Source of the DNA: JAKANT01 sp035502095
Lineage (GTDB): Bacteria; Pseudomonadota; Gammaproteobacteria; Burkholderiales; Burkholderiaceae_F
Assembly: GCA_035502095.1 (NCBI GenBank)
Contig: DATJUX010000008.1
Coordinates: 62,001-126,000, forward strand
Direction of reading: 5' to 3'
DNA: 64,000 bases
Numbering within the stretch: the first letter of the stretch is position 1; each line of letters opens with the position of its first letter. Positions 1 through 8,217 of this stretch are shown in pieces. The notes under the pieces were generated by a model. The model searched no databases. It was not told the DNA's origin and saw nothing but the letters and a program-made list of their open reading frames with translations. A program made the position numbers and the translations under genes.

Positions 1-150
1 CAGGTGATCGACCTGCGCATTGTCTCCAGCGAGCTGAAGGCGGCCGATCTCGAGCGCAAGCTGCTCGCCCGCATCCGCCAGTTCGACTTCGGCGCCAAGG
101 ACGTCGACCTGATGACGGTCACCTGGCCGGTGGACTTCCTGCCGTCGTAG
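1..150 (+). CDS. C-terminal end of an AgmX/PglI-like protein (partial)
   Basis: The reading frame is open from base 1 and stops at TAG 148-150, giving the last 49 residues of a protein that begins outside the window. The end reads RKLLARIRQFDFGAKDV then MTVTWPVDFLPS. That pattern (a conserved helix, a short strand, and a T-x-P-x-D-F-L-P tail) matches what I know of the AgmX/PglI C-terminal domain, a TonB-C-like fold in envelope proteins. Without the N-terminus I cannot say whether it has a membrane anchor or FHA domain. Family assignment is moderate; that it is coding is well supported by frame and composition. Confidence 0.6.
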   Translation, partial: QVIDLRIVSSELKAADLERKLLARIRQFDFGAKDVDLMTVTWPVDFLPS

Positions 151-433
151 GTCGACGGGGCGCATCAGCTCGAGGCGAAAAAGCCAGTTCGGCCAGACTG
201 TTTTTGTCATCCCGAGCGATCGCGAGGGATCCAGCTGGCGAGCGCCGAGATTGCTCGCGCCGCCCGCAATGACGGTCGCTGGCGACTTCGATGTCGGTGC
301 CTTTGGTCACGTCCTGCTCGTTGCCGCTCCAGCCTGCTCCGGCACATCGAGCGTCGCGACGCCCAGCACGATCGTGACGAGACCGAGCGCCACGATCGCG
401 GTCACAGGAGCGCAAGCGCGTGCGCAGAGTCGC
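151..433. other. Intergenic space with one REP-like element
   Basis: No convincing gene. It separates the partial plus-strand gene from the convergent membrane-protein gene. At 206-231 it contains GTCATCCCGAG followed by a short spacer and GAGGGATC, a member of the dispersed repeat described at 22720. A minus-strand frame (307-492) has a hydrophobic stretch but no ribosome binding site, and I do not call it. Confidence 0.5.
206..231. repeat. REP-like GTCATCCCGAG element
   Basis: Begins GTCATCCCGAG and ends CGAGGGATC. Related copies are at 22720-22756 and 44580-44610, with a decayed one at 39612-39684. This copy lies in the spacer between two convergent genes. Confidence 0.5.
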
Positions 434-997
434 CTAACCTCGGCCGAGAACCCAGCGGCTGAGCGGCACGAGCGTTGCGTAGAGCAGCGCAATTCCCGCC
501 AGCGCCCACTTGAGCGACACCGCGACGGCGAGAGCGCTCAGGACCGCGCCGCCAGGCCGCTCGAGCGCCATGCCGATCAGCGTGTTTTCAGCCAGGTCCG
601 CGGCGCCCGCGACGAAGACCAGCCACGAGATCGCGACGCCGAGCCGGCGGTAGCTGCGCTGATCGCAGCGCCGAGCCGCCGCGCCGCAGAGAATGCCGAG
701 CACGAGCACGTAGCCGGGCACCAGGATCCACGAGTCCGCGCGCAGCGCTTCCGCGGCGCGCTTGCGGGTCGGCTCCGACCAGGTCCTGACCGCGGCGTAC
801 GCATCTTCGGTCCACGCGAACTCGAGGCCGGCCTGGGAGATCTGAATGCAATCGCCGTCCCTGCGGCACGCCTCCAGGTCGGGTTGGCGCAGCGTCTCGA
901 TGGTCGAGATTCCGCCGATCACCAGCACGACGCCAAGCCAGAAGAGCACGAAACGAACCAGGGGTCCCAGGAACTCGAACGGCGGCTTCGGACCCAT
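434..997 (-). CDS. Hypothetical integral membrane protein (187 aa)
   Basis: Four hydrophobic segments can be read: near residues 12-30 (VRFVLFWLGVVLVIGG), 91-110 (ILVPGYVLVLGILCG), 120-138 (AISWLVFVAG) and the C-terminal 158-180 (LAGIALLYATLVPL). This suggests a small four-helix inner-membrane protein with a soluble loop between helices 1 and 2. I do not recognise the family. The ATG at 997 is chosen; a GTG sits directly before it at 1000. It starts about 15 bases after the AMP nucleosidase stop on the same strand, so the two are probably one transcript. No link to purine metabolism can be claimed. Confidence 0.65.
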   Translation of the reverse strand: MGPKPPFEFLGPLVRFVLFWLGVVLVIGGISTIETLRQPDLEACRRDGDCIQISQAGLEFAWTEDAYAAVRTWSEPTRKRAAEALRADSWILVPGYVLVLGILCGAAARRCDQRSYRRLGVAISWLVFVAGAADLAENTLIGMALERPGGAVLSALAVAVSLKWALAGIALLYATLVPLSRWVLGRG

Positions 998-1012
998 CAC
1001 GCTGCCCGACCG

Positions 1013-2506
1013 CTACTGGAAGGCCACTTCCGCAAAGCTGCGCAGCTTGCGGCTGTGCAATTGATCCGGGCGCTGCTGGCGCAGCAACTCGATCGCGCGC
1101 ATGCCGATGCGCAGGTGCTGATCGACGCGCGCGCGGTAGAACTCGTTCGCCATGCCTGGCAGCTTGATCTCGCCATGCAGCGGCTTGTCGCTCACGCACA
1201 GCAGGGTTCCGTAGGGCACGCGGAAGCGGAATCCGTTGGCTGCGATGGTTGCGCTTTCCATGTCGAGCGCAATCGCGCGACTCTGGCTGAAGCGGCGCAT
1301 CGGCGTGCGATGCGGCAGCAGCTCCCAGTTGCGGTTGTCGGTGCTCGCGACGGTGCCGGTGCGCATGACGCGCTTAAGCTCGTAGCCGGTCAGCTGCGTG
1401 ACGTCGGCCACGGCGGTCGCGAGTGCCACCTGCACTTCGGCAAGCGGCGGCACCGGCACCCACAGCGGCAGGTCTTCGTCGAGCACGTGATCCTCGCGCA
1501 CGTAGCCGTGCGCCAGCACGTAGTCGCCGAGCTGCTGCGTGTTGCGCAAGCCGGCGCAGTGTCCGAGCATGATCCACGCGTGAGGCCGCAGCACGGCGAT
1601 GTGGTCGGTGATCGTCTTCGCGTTGGCCGGGCCGACGCCGATGTTGACCATCGTGATCCCGGCCCGGTCGTCACGCACCAGGTGATAGGCGGGCATCTGA
1701 GGGAGCCGCGTCGGCGCGGCCCGCGCCGGACCGCCGCCGCGCGGCGTCACGACGTCGCCCGGCTCGACGAAGGCGACATAACCGTCGCCCGCGCCATCGC
1801 CGGTCGCCATCAATTCGTGCCCGAGCCGCACGAACTCGTCGATGTAGAACTGGTAGTTCGTGAACAGCACGAAGTTCTGGAAGTGCTCGGGCATCGTGCC
1901 CGTGTAGTGGCGCAGACGGTGCAGCGAGTAGTCGACCCTTGGAGCGGTGAACAGCGCGAGCGGGTGCGGTTCGCCCGGCCCGGGTTCGTGCGTGCCGTTG
2001 GCGATCCCGTCGTCCATGGCACTCAGATCGGGCAGGTCGAAGCGGTCATGCAGGAGCAGGCGCTGAGCGGGCGTCAGCGTGCCTTCGATGTGATCGTGCT
2101 CGGCAAGCGAAAAATGCACCGCCATCGGCTGCCGGCTGGTGCCGACTTCGATCGCCACCCGATGGTTCTCGATCAGAAGGCGGAACTGCTCGCGGTAGTA
2201 GTCGGAGAAGAGGTCGGGGCGGCTGAGCGTCGTCTCGTAGGTGCCCGGACCCGCGACGAACCCATAGGCGAGCCGCGAGTCGGCCCGTGCGACCGTCGCG
2301 GTGTGCACGCGCACGAAGGGGTAACAGGCGCGGACACGGGCCGGCACATCCTCCCCGGCCACGAAACGCTGCAGCATGTCGCGCAGGTACGCACTCGAGT
2401 GCTCGTAGATGACCCGCACTTGTCCTGCTGCGCTGTCGGCATCGCGGCAGCGCAGCGGGGCGAAGAACGGCGGGCCGGCTTCGGTCGGAAGGGGCGAAAG
2501 CGTCAC
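1013..2506 (-). CDS. amn: AMP nucleosidase
   Basis: The 497-residue product fits the bacterial Amn family (about 480-500 aa), which hydrolyses AMP to adenine and ribose 5-phosphate and helps set adenylate levels. An N-terminal Amn-specific domain (about residues 20-190, with RVIYEHSSAYLRDML near 32) is followed by a nucleoside-phosphorylase-like domain. That second part carries GITMVNIGVGPANAKTITDH, WIMLGHCAGLR and the late motif ALDMESATIAANGFRFRVPYG, where Met-Glu-Ser sits in the usual nucleobase/ribose pocket. The start is a GTG at 2506 with no clear Shine-Dalgarno, so the exact N-terminus is uncertain. It is divergent from the rraA-like gene and probably leads a two-gene operon with the membrane protein downstream. 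Confidence 0.9.
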   Translation of the reverse strand: MTLSPLPTEAGPPFFAPLRCRDADSAAGQVRVIYEHSSAYLRDMLQRFVAGEDVPARVRACYPFVRVHTATVARADSRLAYGFVAGPGTYETTLSRPDLFSDYYREQFRLLIENHRVAIEVGTSRQPMAVHFSLAEHDHIEGTLTPAQRLLLHDRFDLPDLSAMDDGIANGTHEPGPGEPHPLALFTAPRVDYSLHRLRHYTGTMPEHFQNFVLFTNYQFYIDEFVRLGHELMATGDGAGDGYVAFVEPGDVVTPRGGGPARAAPTRLPQMPAYHLVRDDRAGITMVNIGVGPANAKTITDHIAVLRPHAWIMLGHCAGLRNTQQLGDYVLAHGYVREDHVLDEDLPLWVPVPPLAEVQVALATAVADVTQLTGYELKRVMRTGTVASTDNRNWELLPHRTPMRRFSQSRAIALDMESATIAANGFRFRVPYGTLLCVSDKPLHGEIKLPGMANEFYRARVDQHLRIGMRAIELLRQQRPDQLHSRKLRSFAEVAFQ

Positions 2507-2658
2507 GGGTCTGGGCAGCGGCAGTCGGGGCGGAGCCGATTATCCGCGCTGAGTGGGTGGCAAGGGGCAAAATGCCACGTTGCCTGCGGGCGTTGGCGTG
2601 TGCCGGAAGCGAGGTGGGCCGCGCGTCGCGGTCGCCTGGCTTGCTAGGGAGATGCACC

Positions 2659-3315
2659 ATGGATTTCGCCGCGATCCGGCGCCGGCTGCTCGAACTCGAC
2701 ACCGCGTGCCTGTGCGATACCGACAAGCAGCTGCGCGTGATGGACGGCGCGATCCGGCCGCTGTCGCTCGGCCTGAAACTCGTCGGGCGCGCACACACGG
2801 TCGTTTGCGAAGACGACTTCCTCACCGTGATCAAGGCGCTGCACGATGCGCATGCCGGCGACGTGCTGGTCGTCGCAACGGGTGGCAGCCGGCGTGCCGT
2901 CGCGGGCGAGCTGTTTTCGAAGGAGGCACAACGCAAGGGCCTGGCCGGTCTCGTCGTCGACGGGGCGGTGCGCGACGTGGCGAAGATCCGCACCTTTGGC
3001 ATCCCGGTCTACTCGCGCTCCATCATTCCTGCTTCCGGCACCACGCGCCGCATCTTTGCCACTCAAGTGCCGGTCGAATGCGGTGGCATCACGGTGCATC
3101 CCGGCGATGTGCTCTTCGGCGACGACGACGGAATCGTGGTGGCGAGTGAAGCGCAGATCGCCGGACTGATCGACGCGGCGGAGGCGATCCAGCGGATCGA
3201 AGCGGACGTGGTCGCCCGGATGGAGCGCGGCGAGAGCCTGCTCGCGATGCTGAACTTCGACGAGCACTACCGCGCGATCGAAGCCGGCCGCGCAAGCAAG
3301 CTCGGGTTCGGCTGA
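2659..3315 (+). CDS. RraA-like / 4-hydroxy-4-methyl-2-oxoglutarate aldolase family protein
   Basis: 218 residues. The core GLVVDGAVRDVAKI (about residues 97-110), preceded by a glycine-rich VVATGGSRRAVAGELF, is the hallmark of the RraA/HMG-aldolase fold. The Arg-Asp of GAVRD is the metal/substrate pair in the aldolases. Family members either inhibit RNase E (RraA) or cleave 4-hydroxy-4-methyl-2-oxoglutarate and oxaloacetate. Length is longer than E. coli RraA (161 aa) and nearer the aldolases, so I favour an enzyme. The ATG at 2659 has a GGGAG upstream (2646-2650). The histidine kinase begins 12 bases after its stop, suggesting co-transcription and a link to carboxylic-acid uptake, which is inference. 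Confidence 0.75.
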   Translation: MDFAAIRRRLLELDTACLCDTDKQLRVMDGAIRPLSLGLKLVGRAHTVVCEDDFLTVIKALHDAHAGDVLVVATGGSRRAVAGELFSKEAQRKGLAGLVVDGAVRDVAKIRTFGIPVYSRSIIPASGTTRRIFATQVPVECGGITVHPGDVLFGDDDGIVVASEAQIAGLIDAAEAIQRIEADVVARMERGESLLAMLNFDEHYRAIEAGRASKLGFG

Positions 3316-3327
3316 AACGACCGTGCC

Positions 3328-4851
3328 ATGAGTGATCGCCTGCAACAGCGACGCGAGCGCCAGGCCGGAACCGGCACGGGCGGGCACGGCAGCGCCGAAC
3401 TGCGACTGCCGCCGCGCACGCGCGTCTGGGCGCCGAAGCTGGAGCGGCTCGGCAGCGCGATCCTCACCGATCGGCGCGGCGCCATCGCGCTTGCGGTCGG
3501 GCTGGTCGGCCTGATCGCCATCATCGATGCCGCCACGAAATTCGAGATCCGCCTCGCCGTGCTGTACGTGATCCCGGTGTTCCTCGCCACGTGGACCGGC
3601 GGGCGCATCGCGGGTGCGATGGTGGCGGCCCTCTCGGTCGCGAGCTGGCTCGCGATCTTCGAGGCCAGCCGGCTCGATACCGATCACCGCTACTTCTATT
3701 GGGACGGCGCGGTGCTGCTGGGCACGTTGCTGGCGTTCGTGCTTCTTCTCGCCCGGCTGCGTCGCGCGCTGGACAGTGCCGACCAGCGGTTCGTCACCGT
3801 GCTCGAAGGGCTCGACGCGGCGATCTATGTCAACGACGCGGACCAGCTCCTCTACGTCAATCGCCGCTTCCGCGACTTCTTCGAGGCCGGCAGCGAAAGC
3901 GTCGGGACGCGCGAATTCGAGAGCCGCTTCGACGTGCTGCCCTCGGACTACTTCGAGCGCATCGACGCCGTCGCGAACGAACCCCACACGTCGCGCGGCG
4001 AGTTCCAGGACCGCAGCACGGGACGCTGGTTCCTGGTGCACGCACGCGCCGTGAACTGGGTGGACGGCCGCGTCGTGAGCCTGAAGGTGATGGCCGACAT
4101 CACCAAGGCGCGCGAGGCGGCGGAGGCGAGCCGGCAGCAGATGGAAAAACTGGAGATGAGCGCCCGGCTGCTCACGATCGGCGAGATCGCATCCGGCCTT
4201 GCGCACGAGCTGAACCAGCCGCTGACGGCGATCGCGACCTACAACCAGGCCTGCCTCAAGCTGCTGCGCGCACGCGCGCCCGACAGCGGCGAGTTGCTGG
4301 GCTACATGGAAAAGTGCGGCGCGCAGGCGGTGCGGGCCGGCGGCATCATCAACCGCATGCGCGAGTACGCGCGCAAACGCGAGCCGTTGCGCAGCCCGCA
4401 CGACATCAACACCATCGTGCAGGAAGCAGTCCGCCTGGTGGAAGTGGAAGCGGAAAAAGACGGCGTGACGATCGCGCTCGCGCTTGCCCAGGACCTTCCC
4501 CCGGTATTGGCCGACACGATCATGATCGAGCAGGTTCTGATAAACCTGATCCGCAACGGAATCGAGTCCATGCGCGACGTCGCGCGCAGCCAGCGCCGCC
4601 TGCGCATCGTCTCGGAGCGGGGCAACGACGATGCGGCGCAGGTGGTCGTGCATGACTGCGGCCACGGGATCGCGCCGGAGGCGGCCGCCAACCTGTTCAC
4701 GCCATTCTTCAGCACCAAGAAGGACGGCATGGGGATCGGCCTGAACATCAGCCGCTCCATCGTCGAACTGCACGGCGGCCGCTTGTGGTTCGAGCCGGCG
4801 CCGGGCGGTGGCAGTCTCTTCTTTTTCACGCTGCCCGTGAGCAGCGCATGA
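3328..4851 (+). CDS. PAS-domain sensor histidine kinase
   Basis: 507 residues. Four hydrophobic segments (about 51-67, 74-90, 95-110, 124-141) form a membrane input module with almost no periplasmic domain. A PAS domain (about 150-260) begins RFVTVLEGLDAAIYV. The dimerisation/phosphoacceptor box is ASGLAHELNQPLTAI with His293. The ATPase part shows an N box (EQVLINLIRNGIESM), a G1 box (VVHDCGHGI), an F box (FTPFFSTKKDG) and a G2 box (MGIGLNISRSIVE). This matches the FixL/DctB/TtrS type. The stop overlaps the response regulator start (ATGA), so the two are translationally coupled. The MHS transporter downstream is the obvious candidate target. The ligand is unknown. Confidence 0.9.
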   Translation: MSDRLQQRRERQAGTGTGGHGSAELRLPPRTRVWAPKLERLGSAILTDRRGAIALAVGLVGLIAIIDAATKFEIRLAVLYVIPVFLATWTGGRIAGAMVAALSVASWLAIFEASRLDTDHRYFYWDGAVLLGTLLAFVLLLARLRRALDSADQRFVTVLEGLDAAIYVNDADQLLYVNRRFRDFFEAGSESVGTREFESRFDVLPSDYFERIDAVANEPHTSRGEFQDRSTGRWFLVHARAVNWVDGRVVSLKVMADITKAREAAEASRQQMEKLEMSARLLTIGEIASGLAHELNQPLTAIATYNQACLKLLRARAPDSGELLGYMEKCGAQAVRAGGIINRMREYARKREPLRSPHDINTIVQEAVRLVEVEAEKDGVTIALALAQDLPPVLADTIMIEQVLINLIRNGIESMRDVARSQRRLRIVSERGNDDAAQVVVHDCGHGIAPEAAANLFTPFFSTKKDGMGIGLNISRSIVELHGGRLWFEPAPGGGSLFFFTLPVSSA

Positions 4852-5513
4852 CTCAGGCGCACCAGGACCCGGACGGCGTCAATCCGTCCGCCGCACCTGT
4901 CGTGTTCCTCGTCGACGACGACGAAGCGGTGCGCGACGCGATCGGGCTGCTGCTCAAGGCGAGCGGACTGGAAGTGCGTGCGTTCGCCTCGGCGGAGAGC
5001 TTTCTCGAGTCCCATCGGCCGCACATGGCCGGATGCCTGCTGCTCGACGTCCGCATGCCGGGCATGAGCGGCCTGATGCTGCAGGACACGATGGTGGCGA
5101 ACCGGATGTCGCTGCCGATCATCTTCATCACCGCCCACGGCAACGTGCCCACCGCCGTGAACGCGATCAAGAAAGGCGCGGTGCAGTTCATCGAGAAGCC
5201 GTTCGACGACGAGCGCCTGCTGGCGCTCGTGCACGAAGCCCTCGCCCTCGACGCGCAGACCCGCCGCGAGGCCGCCGCGGGCGCCTCCATCGAGGCACGC
5301 GTGGACTCGCTCACGCGGCGCGAGCGCCAGGTGCTCGACAAGGTGCTGGCCGGGAAAACAAGCCGGGAGATCGCCGTCGAGCTCTTCATTTCGGTGAAGA
5401 CCGTGGATTTCCATCGCGGCCGCATCATGCAGAAGCTGGAGATCAGTTCGTTGCGTGAGCTGTTTCCAATCTTGTCCTACCTCGACAACCGCGCCGATCC
5501 CGAGTCGGCCTGA
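4848..5513 (+). CDS. FixJ-family response regulator
   Basis: 221 residues from the ATG at 4848, which overlaps the kinase stop. The receiver domain (about 20-135) has the acidic pair VDDDEA, phospho-acceptor Asp67 in LLLDVRMPGMSG, Thr of IIFITAHG and Lys of FIEKPFDD. It is followed by a LuxR/NarL helix-turn-helix (about 150-210) with LTRRERQVLDKVLAGKTSRE and SVKTVDFHRGRIMQKL. This is the FixJ/TtrR/NodW type of transcription activator. It probably controls the transporter 130 bases downstream; the imperfect palindrome at 5534-5549 is a possible binding site, not a demonstrated one. Confidence 0.9.
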   Translation: MTQAHQDPDGVNPSAAPVVFLVDDDEAVRDAIGLLLKASGLEVRAFASAESFLESHRPHMAGCLLLDVRMPGMSGLMLQDTMVANRMSLPIIFITAHGNVPTAVNAIKKGAVQFIEKPFDDERLLALVHEALALDAQTRREAAAGASIEARVDSLTRRERQVLDKVLAGKTSREIAVELFISVKTVDFHRGRIMQKLEISSLRELFPILSYLDNRADPESA

Positions 5514-5533
5514 CGCCGCACCGCGGCGAAGAA

Positions 5534-5549
5534 CTAGAGAATCTTCTAG
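5534..5549. promoter_or_regulatory. Imperfect palindrome upstream of the MHS transporter
   Basis: CTAGAGAATCTTCTAG: six-base arms with one mismatch around a 4-base centre, 96 bases before the transporter start and 20 bases after the response regulator stop. It is a candidate operator. The position fits an activator site, but the FixJ-like binding sequence is not known here. Confidence 0.3.
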
Positions 5550-5644
5550 TACCGGGCCCGCCTCGAACCCTCCAGCATCCTTAGGAGATCCGGTATGGCG
5601 AAACCGGACGGGCTCGGCAACCGGAGACTTCCAGAGGAGACGCT

Positions 5645-7270
5645 ATGGCGGCAACCACCAGTCCGGCGCACGGACACGCGGCACCCGACTTCAAACCGGA
5701 GGAAAAGCGCGTCATCTTCGCGTCCTCCCTCGGCACCATTTTCGAGTGGTACGACTTCTATCTCTACGCCACCCTCGCGCCGTTCTTTGCCGCGCTGTTC
5801 TTCCCGAAGGGCAACGAGACCGCCGCGCTCCTGTCGGCCTTCGCGACCTATGCGGCGGGCTTCCTGGTGCGTCCGTTCGGGGCGCTGGTGTTCGGGCGCG
5901 TCGGCGACCTGGTCGGCCGCAAGTACACGTTCCTGGTCACGATCATCGTGATGGGTTTTTCGACCTTCGCGGTCGGCCTGCTGCCGACCTACTCCTCGAT
6001 CGGCTGGGCAGCTCCCGTCCTGCTGGTCACGTTGCGGCTCCTGCAGGGCCTGGCGCTCGGTGGCGAGTATGGCGGCGCGGCGACGTATGTCGCGGAGCAC
6101 GCCCCGAACAATCGGCGTGGCTACGACACGTCCTGGATCCAGACCACGGCGACGATCGGTTTCTTCCTATCCCTGATCGTGATCCTGGGCTGCCGCACTT
6201 CGTTGGAACCGGCGAAATTCGCCGACTGGGGTTGGCGGTTGCCCTTCCTGGTCTCCTTGATTCTGCTGATTTTCTCGGTTTACATCCGCCTCAAGCTGAA
6301 CGAGTCGCCGGTATTCCGGCGCATGAAGGAAGAAGGCAAGGGCTCGAAGGCGCCGCTGACGGACAGCTTCCTCAAGTATCCGAACAACAAGTATGTGTTG
6401 CTGGCCCTGCTGGGCGCGACCGCGGGCCAGGGCGTGGTCTGGTACACGGGCCAGTTCTACGCGCTGTTCTTCCTCATCATCACGCTCAAGCTCGACTACG
6501 TCACCGCCTATCTGCTGATTGCGGGCTCGCTGGTGCTGGGCACGCCATTTTTCATCTTCTTCGGGTGGCTCTCGGACAGGATCGGCCGCCTGAAGATCAT
6601 CCTCGCCGGCTGCCTGCTCGGTGCGGTGACGTACTTCTCGCTGTTCGGCCTGCTCACGCACTACGTCAATCCGGCGCTGGAAGCGTATTCGGCCAAGACC
6701 CCCATCAGCGTCAGCGCCAATCCGGCCGAGTGCAACTTCCACCTGTTCGTCGGGCCGTGGAGCAAGTTCAGCGAGTGCGACAAGGCCAAGGACTTTCTGA
6801 CCAAGCAGGGCCTGTCGTTCAAGTCGATCGACGCCGCGGCAGGCGAGCCGGTGGTCGTGAAGATCGGCGACAAGGAGTTGTCTGGACCGTGGGCAGACGC
6901 CGCCGGGCTGGCCGCGCTCAAGGAAACGGGTTATCCGGGGCCGGCCGACAAGACCAAGGTCAACTACCCGATGACGCTGCTGGTGCTGTTCATCATGCTG
7001 ATCTACGTCACCATGGTGTACGGGCCGATTGCCGCGTTCCTGGTCGAGATGTTCCCGACCCGCATCCGCTACACGTCGATGTCGCTGCCGTATCACATCG
7101 GCAACGGCTGGTTCGGCGGCATGCTGCCGCTGACCGCAACGGCGATGGTGGCCGCCTCGGGCGACATCTACTACGGCCTCTGGTATCCGATCGTGGTCGC
7201 CCTGATGTCCCTGGTCATCGGCGCGATCTTCCTGAAGGAGACCAAGGACCGCGGCATCCACCAGGACTGA
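5645..7270 (+). CDS. MHS-family (MFS) metabolite:H+ symporter with an extra soluble loop
   Basis: 541 residues. The N-terminal half has the MHS signature: GTIFEWYDFYLYATLAP in helix 1, RPFGALVFGRVGDLVGRKYT in loop 2-3, and RLLQGLALGGEYGGAATYVAE in helix 4. The C-terminal half carries FGWLSDRIGR and EMFPTRIRYTSMSLPYHIGN. MHS carriers move carboxylates or compatible solutes (citrate, alpha-ketoglutarate, shikimate, proline/betaine) with protons across the inner membrane. About residues 340-435 form a hydrophilic insert (with cysteines in AECNFHLF and SECDKAKDF) between late helices, about 90 residues longer than classical members. The ATG at 5645 has AGAGGAGA at 5634-5641. An earlier AGGAGA..ATGGCG start-like signal at 5582-5597 is in another frame. 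Substrate unknown. Confidence 0.85.
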   Translation: MAATTSPAHGHAAPDFKPEEKRVIFASSLGTIFEWYDFYLYATLAPFFAALFFPKGNETAALLSAFATYAAGFLVRPFGALVFGRVGDLVGRKYTFLVTIIVMGFSTFAVGLLPTYSSIGWAAPVLLVTLRLLQGLALGGEYGGAATYVAEHAPNNRRGYDTSWIQTTATIGFFLSLIVILGCRTSLEPAKFADWGWRLPFLVSLILLIFSVYIRLKLNESPVFRRMKEEGKGSKAPLTDSFLKYPNNKYVLLALLGATAGQGVVWYTGQFYALFFLIITLKLDYVTAYLLIAGSLVLGTPFFIFFGWLSDRIGRLKIILAGCLLGAVTYFSLFGLLTHYVNPALEAYSAKTPISVSANPAECNFHLFVGPWSKFSECDKAKDFLTKQGLSFKSIDAAAGEPVVVKIGDKELSGPWADAAGLAALKETGYPGPADKTKVNYPMTLLVLFIMLIYVTMVYGPIAAFLVEMFPTRIRYTSMSLPYHIGNGWFGGMLPLTATAMVAASGDIYYGLWYPIVVALMSLVIGAIFLKETKDRGIHQD

Positions 7271-7290
7271 AGGCCGCGCCGTCCGACGAC

Positions 7291-7321
7291 AACGCCCGCG
7301 TGACGCGGGCGTTCTCGTTTT
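7291..7321 (+). terminator. Rho-independent terminator after the MHS transporter
   Basis: Perfect 10-bp stem AACGCCCGCG / CGCGGGCGTT (7291-7300 and 7304-7313) with a TGA loop, followed by CTCGTTTT. It starts 20 bases after the transporter stop and should end the kinase-regulator-transporter transcript. Confidence 0.85.
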
Positions 7322-7581
7322 CCGAGGGCATCGGGTAGTGCATTGCTTGCGCGACACTCTGTTGCCGCGGGAGCCGACCGGGCACTCTGAGCGGTGCTGA
7401 ATTGCACGGCGATTTCCCGCCAGTTCCGCCGCGTTCAGCCCGCGGGTGCGCGGCGCGCGGCAATCAGGGAACCCGCCGTCATGCTGTAGGAAATTCCCTG
7501 CGCGGGGGGTTTCGTGCGGGCCTACACCGTTTTCGGCGAACGCCGATACCGCCGCGCGATGCGCCGACGCACACTGCTTCC
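7322..7581. other. Non-coding stretch before the LRAT-like gene
   Basis: No supported gene. It contains a loose inverted repeat CAGGGAA ... TTCCCTG (about 7467-7500). The promoter of the next gene could lie here but I cannot point to good -35/-10 boxes. Confidence 0.4.
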
Positions 7582-8217
7582 ATGTTTCGAAGCGATCTCA
7601 CCTCGGCCCAGGATCCCGTCCATGGAGATGGGCACGAGACCGCCGGGCGCGCACAACTCGCGCGATCCGCCGGCCATGGCAACGGCCACGGGGCGCGCAG
7701 TGCGCTGCGCCGGTCGCCCACCCGCCTCGATCGCCACGTCGTACATGGCGCTGCCGAACTGCCTGCCGGCGCCCATTTGCTCACACCGCGCCGCGCTTAT
7801 ACGCATCATGGCATCTATGTCGGCGACGGCAGGGTCGTTCACTACGCCGGCCTGTGCCGCTCGCTGGTGCGCGGACCGGTCGAGGAAGTTTCGCTCGAAG
7901 AGTTCGCCGACGGACAGATCGTGCTCGTCAAGCTCGCGGACGTCGCGCTTTATCCTGCCGCTGCGATCGTCGAACGCGCCCGGTCCCGGCTCGGCGAGGA
8001 TCGCTATCGCATCGCCACCAACAACTGCGAGCATTTTTGCGAGTGGTGCCTGCGCGGCGAAAGCCGCAGCGAGCAGGTCGAGCGCCTGCTCGCGTGGCCC
8101 CGGCAGCTGCCGTTCTGCATCTTCGCGTGGTTGCGTTACGGCTTTGGCGCGCTCTGCGCGCGCTTCCGCGCCGGCGCAGCGATGACGCCGGCGAAGATCC
8201 TCAGCTCAGCCCGCTGA
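7582..8217 (+). CDS. LRAT-domain (NlpC/P60-like) protein
   Basis: 211 residues from the ATG at 7582. The frame is open further upstream to 7402, but that part has an unnatural composition and no ribosome binding site, so the start is uncertain. The conserved core is GAHLLTPRRAYTHHGIYVG (first catalytic-type His), then GRVVHYAG, and ATNNCEHFCEWCL carrying the nucleophile-type Cys. This H...H...NCEHF order is the LRAT/H-Rev107 signature, thiol acyltransferases or phospholipases related to NlpC/P60. A hydrophobic segment (PFCIFAWLRYGFGALC) near the C-terminus could be a membrane anchor. The bacterial role is unknown. The 3' end overlaps the convergent SDR gene by 17 bases. Confidence 0.7.
   Translation: MFRSDLTSAQDPVHGDGHETAGRAQLARSAGHGNGHGARSALRRSPTRLDRHVVHGAAELPAGAHLLTPRRAYTHHGIYVGDGRVVHYAGLCRSLVRGPVEEVSLEEFADGQIVLVKLADVALYPAAAIVERARSRLGEDRYRIATNNCEHFCEWCLRGESRSEQVERLLAWPRQLPFCIFAWLRYGFGALCARFRAGAAMTPAKILSSAR

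Noticed and set aside
307..492. Minus-strand frame with a hydrophobic stretch VTAIVALGLVTIVLGVATLDV
   Set aside because: No ribosome binding site, overlaps the membrane-protein gene in another frame, and is short. Could be a real single-helix protein, but support is too weak.
251..2647. 798-codon plus-strand open frame antisense to amn
   Set aside because: It is rich in Arg, His, Ala and Gln, has no domain, no ribosome binding site, and lies opposite a clear AMP nucleosidase. Typical G+C shadow.
2644..4773. 709-codon minus-strand open frame over the rraA-like and histidine kinase genes
   Set aside because: Composition is a shadow of the kinase. The plus-strand products have full sets of conserved motifs.
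5595..5951. 118-codon frame starting just before the MHS transporter
   Set aside because: It has an AGGAGA start-like signal but overlaps the transporter in another frame and has no family features.
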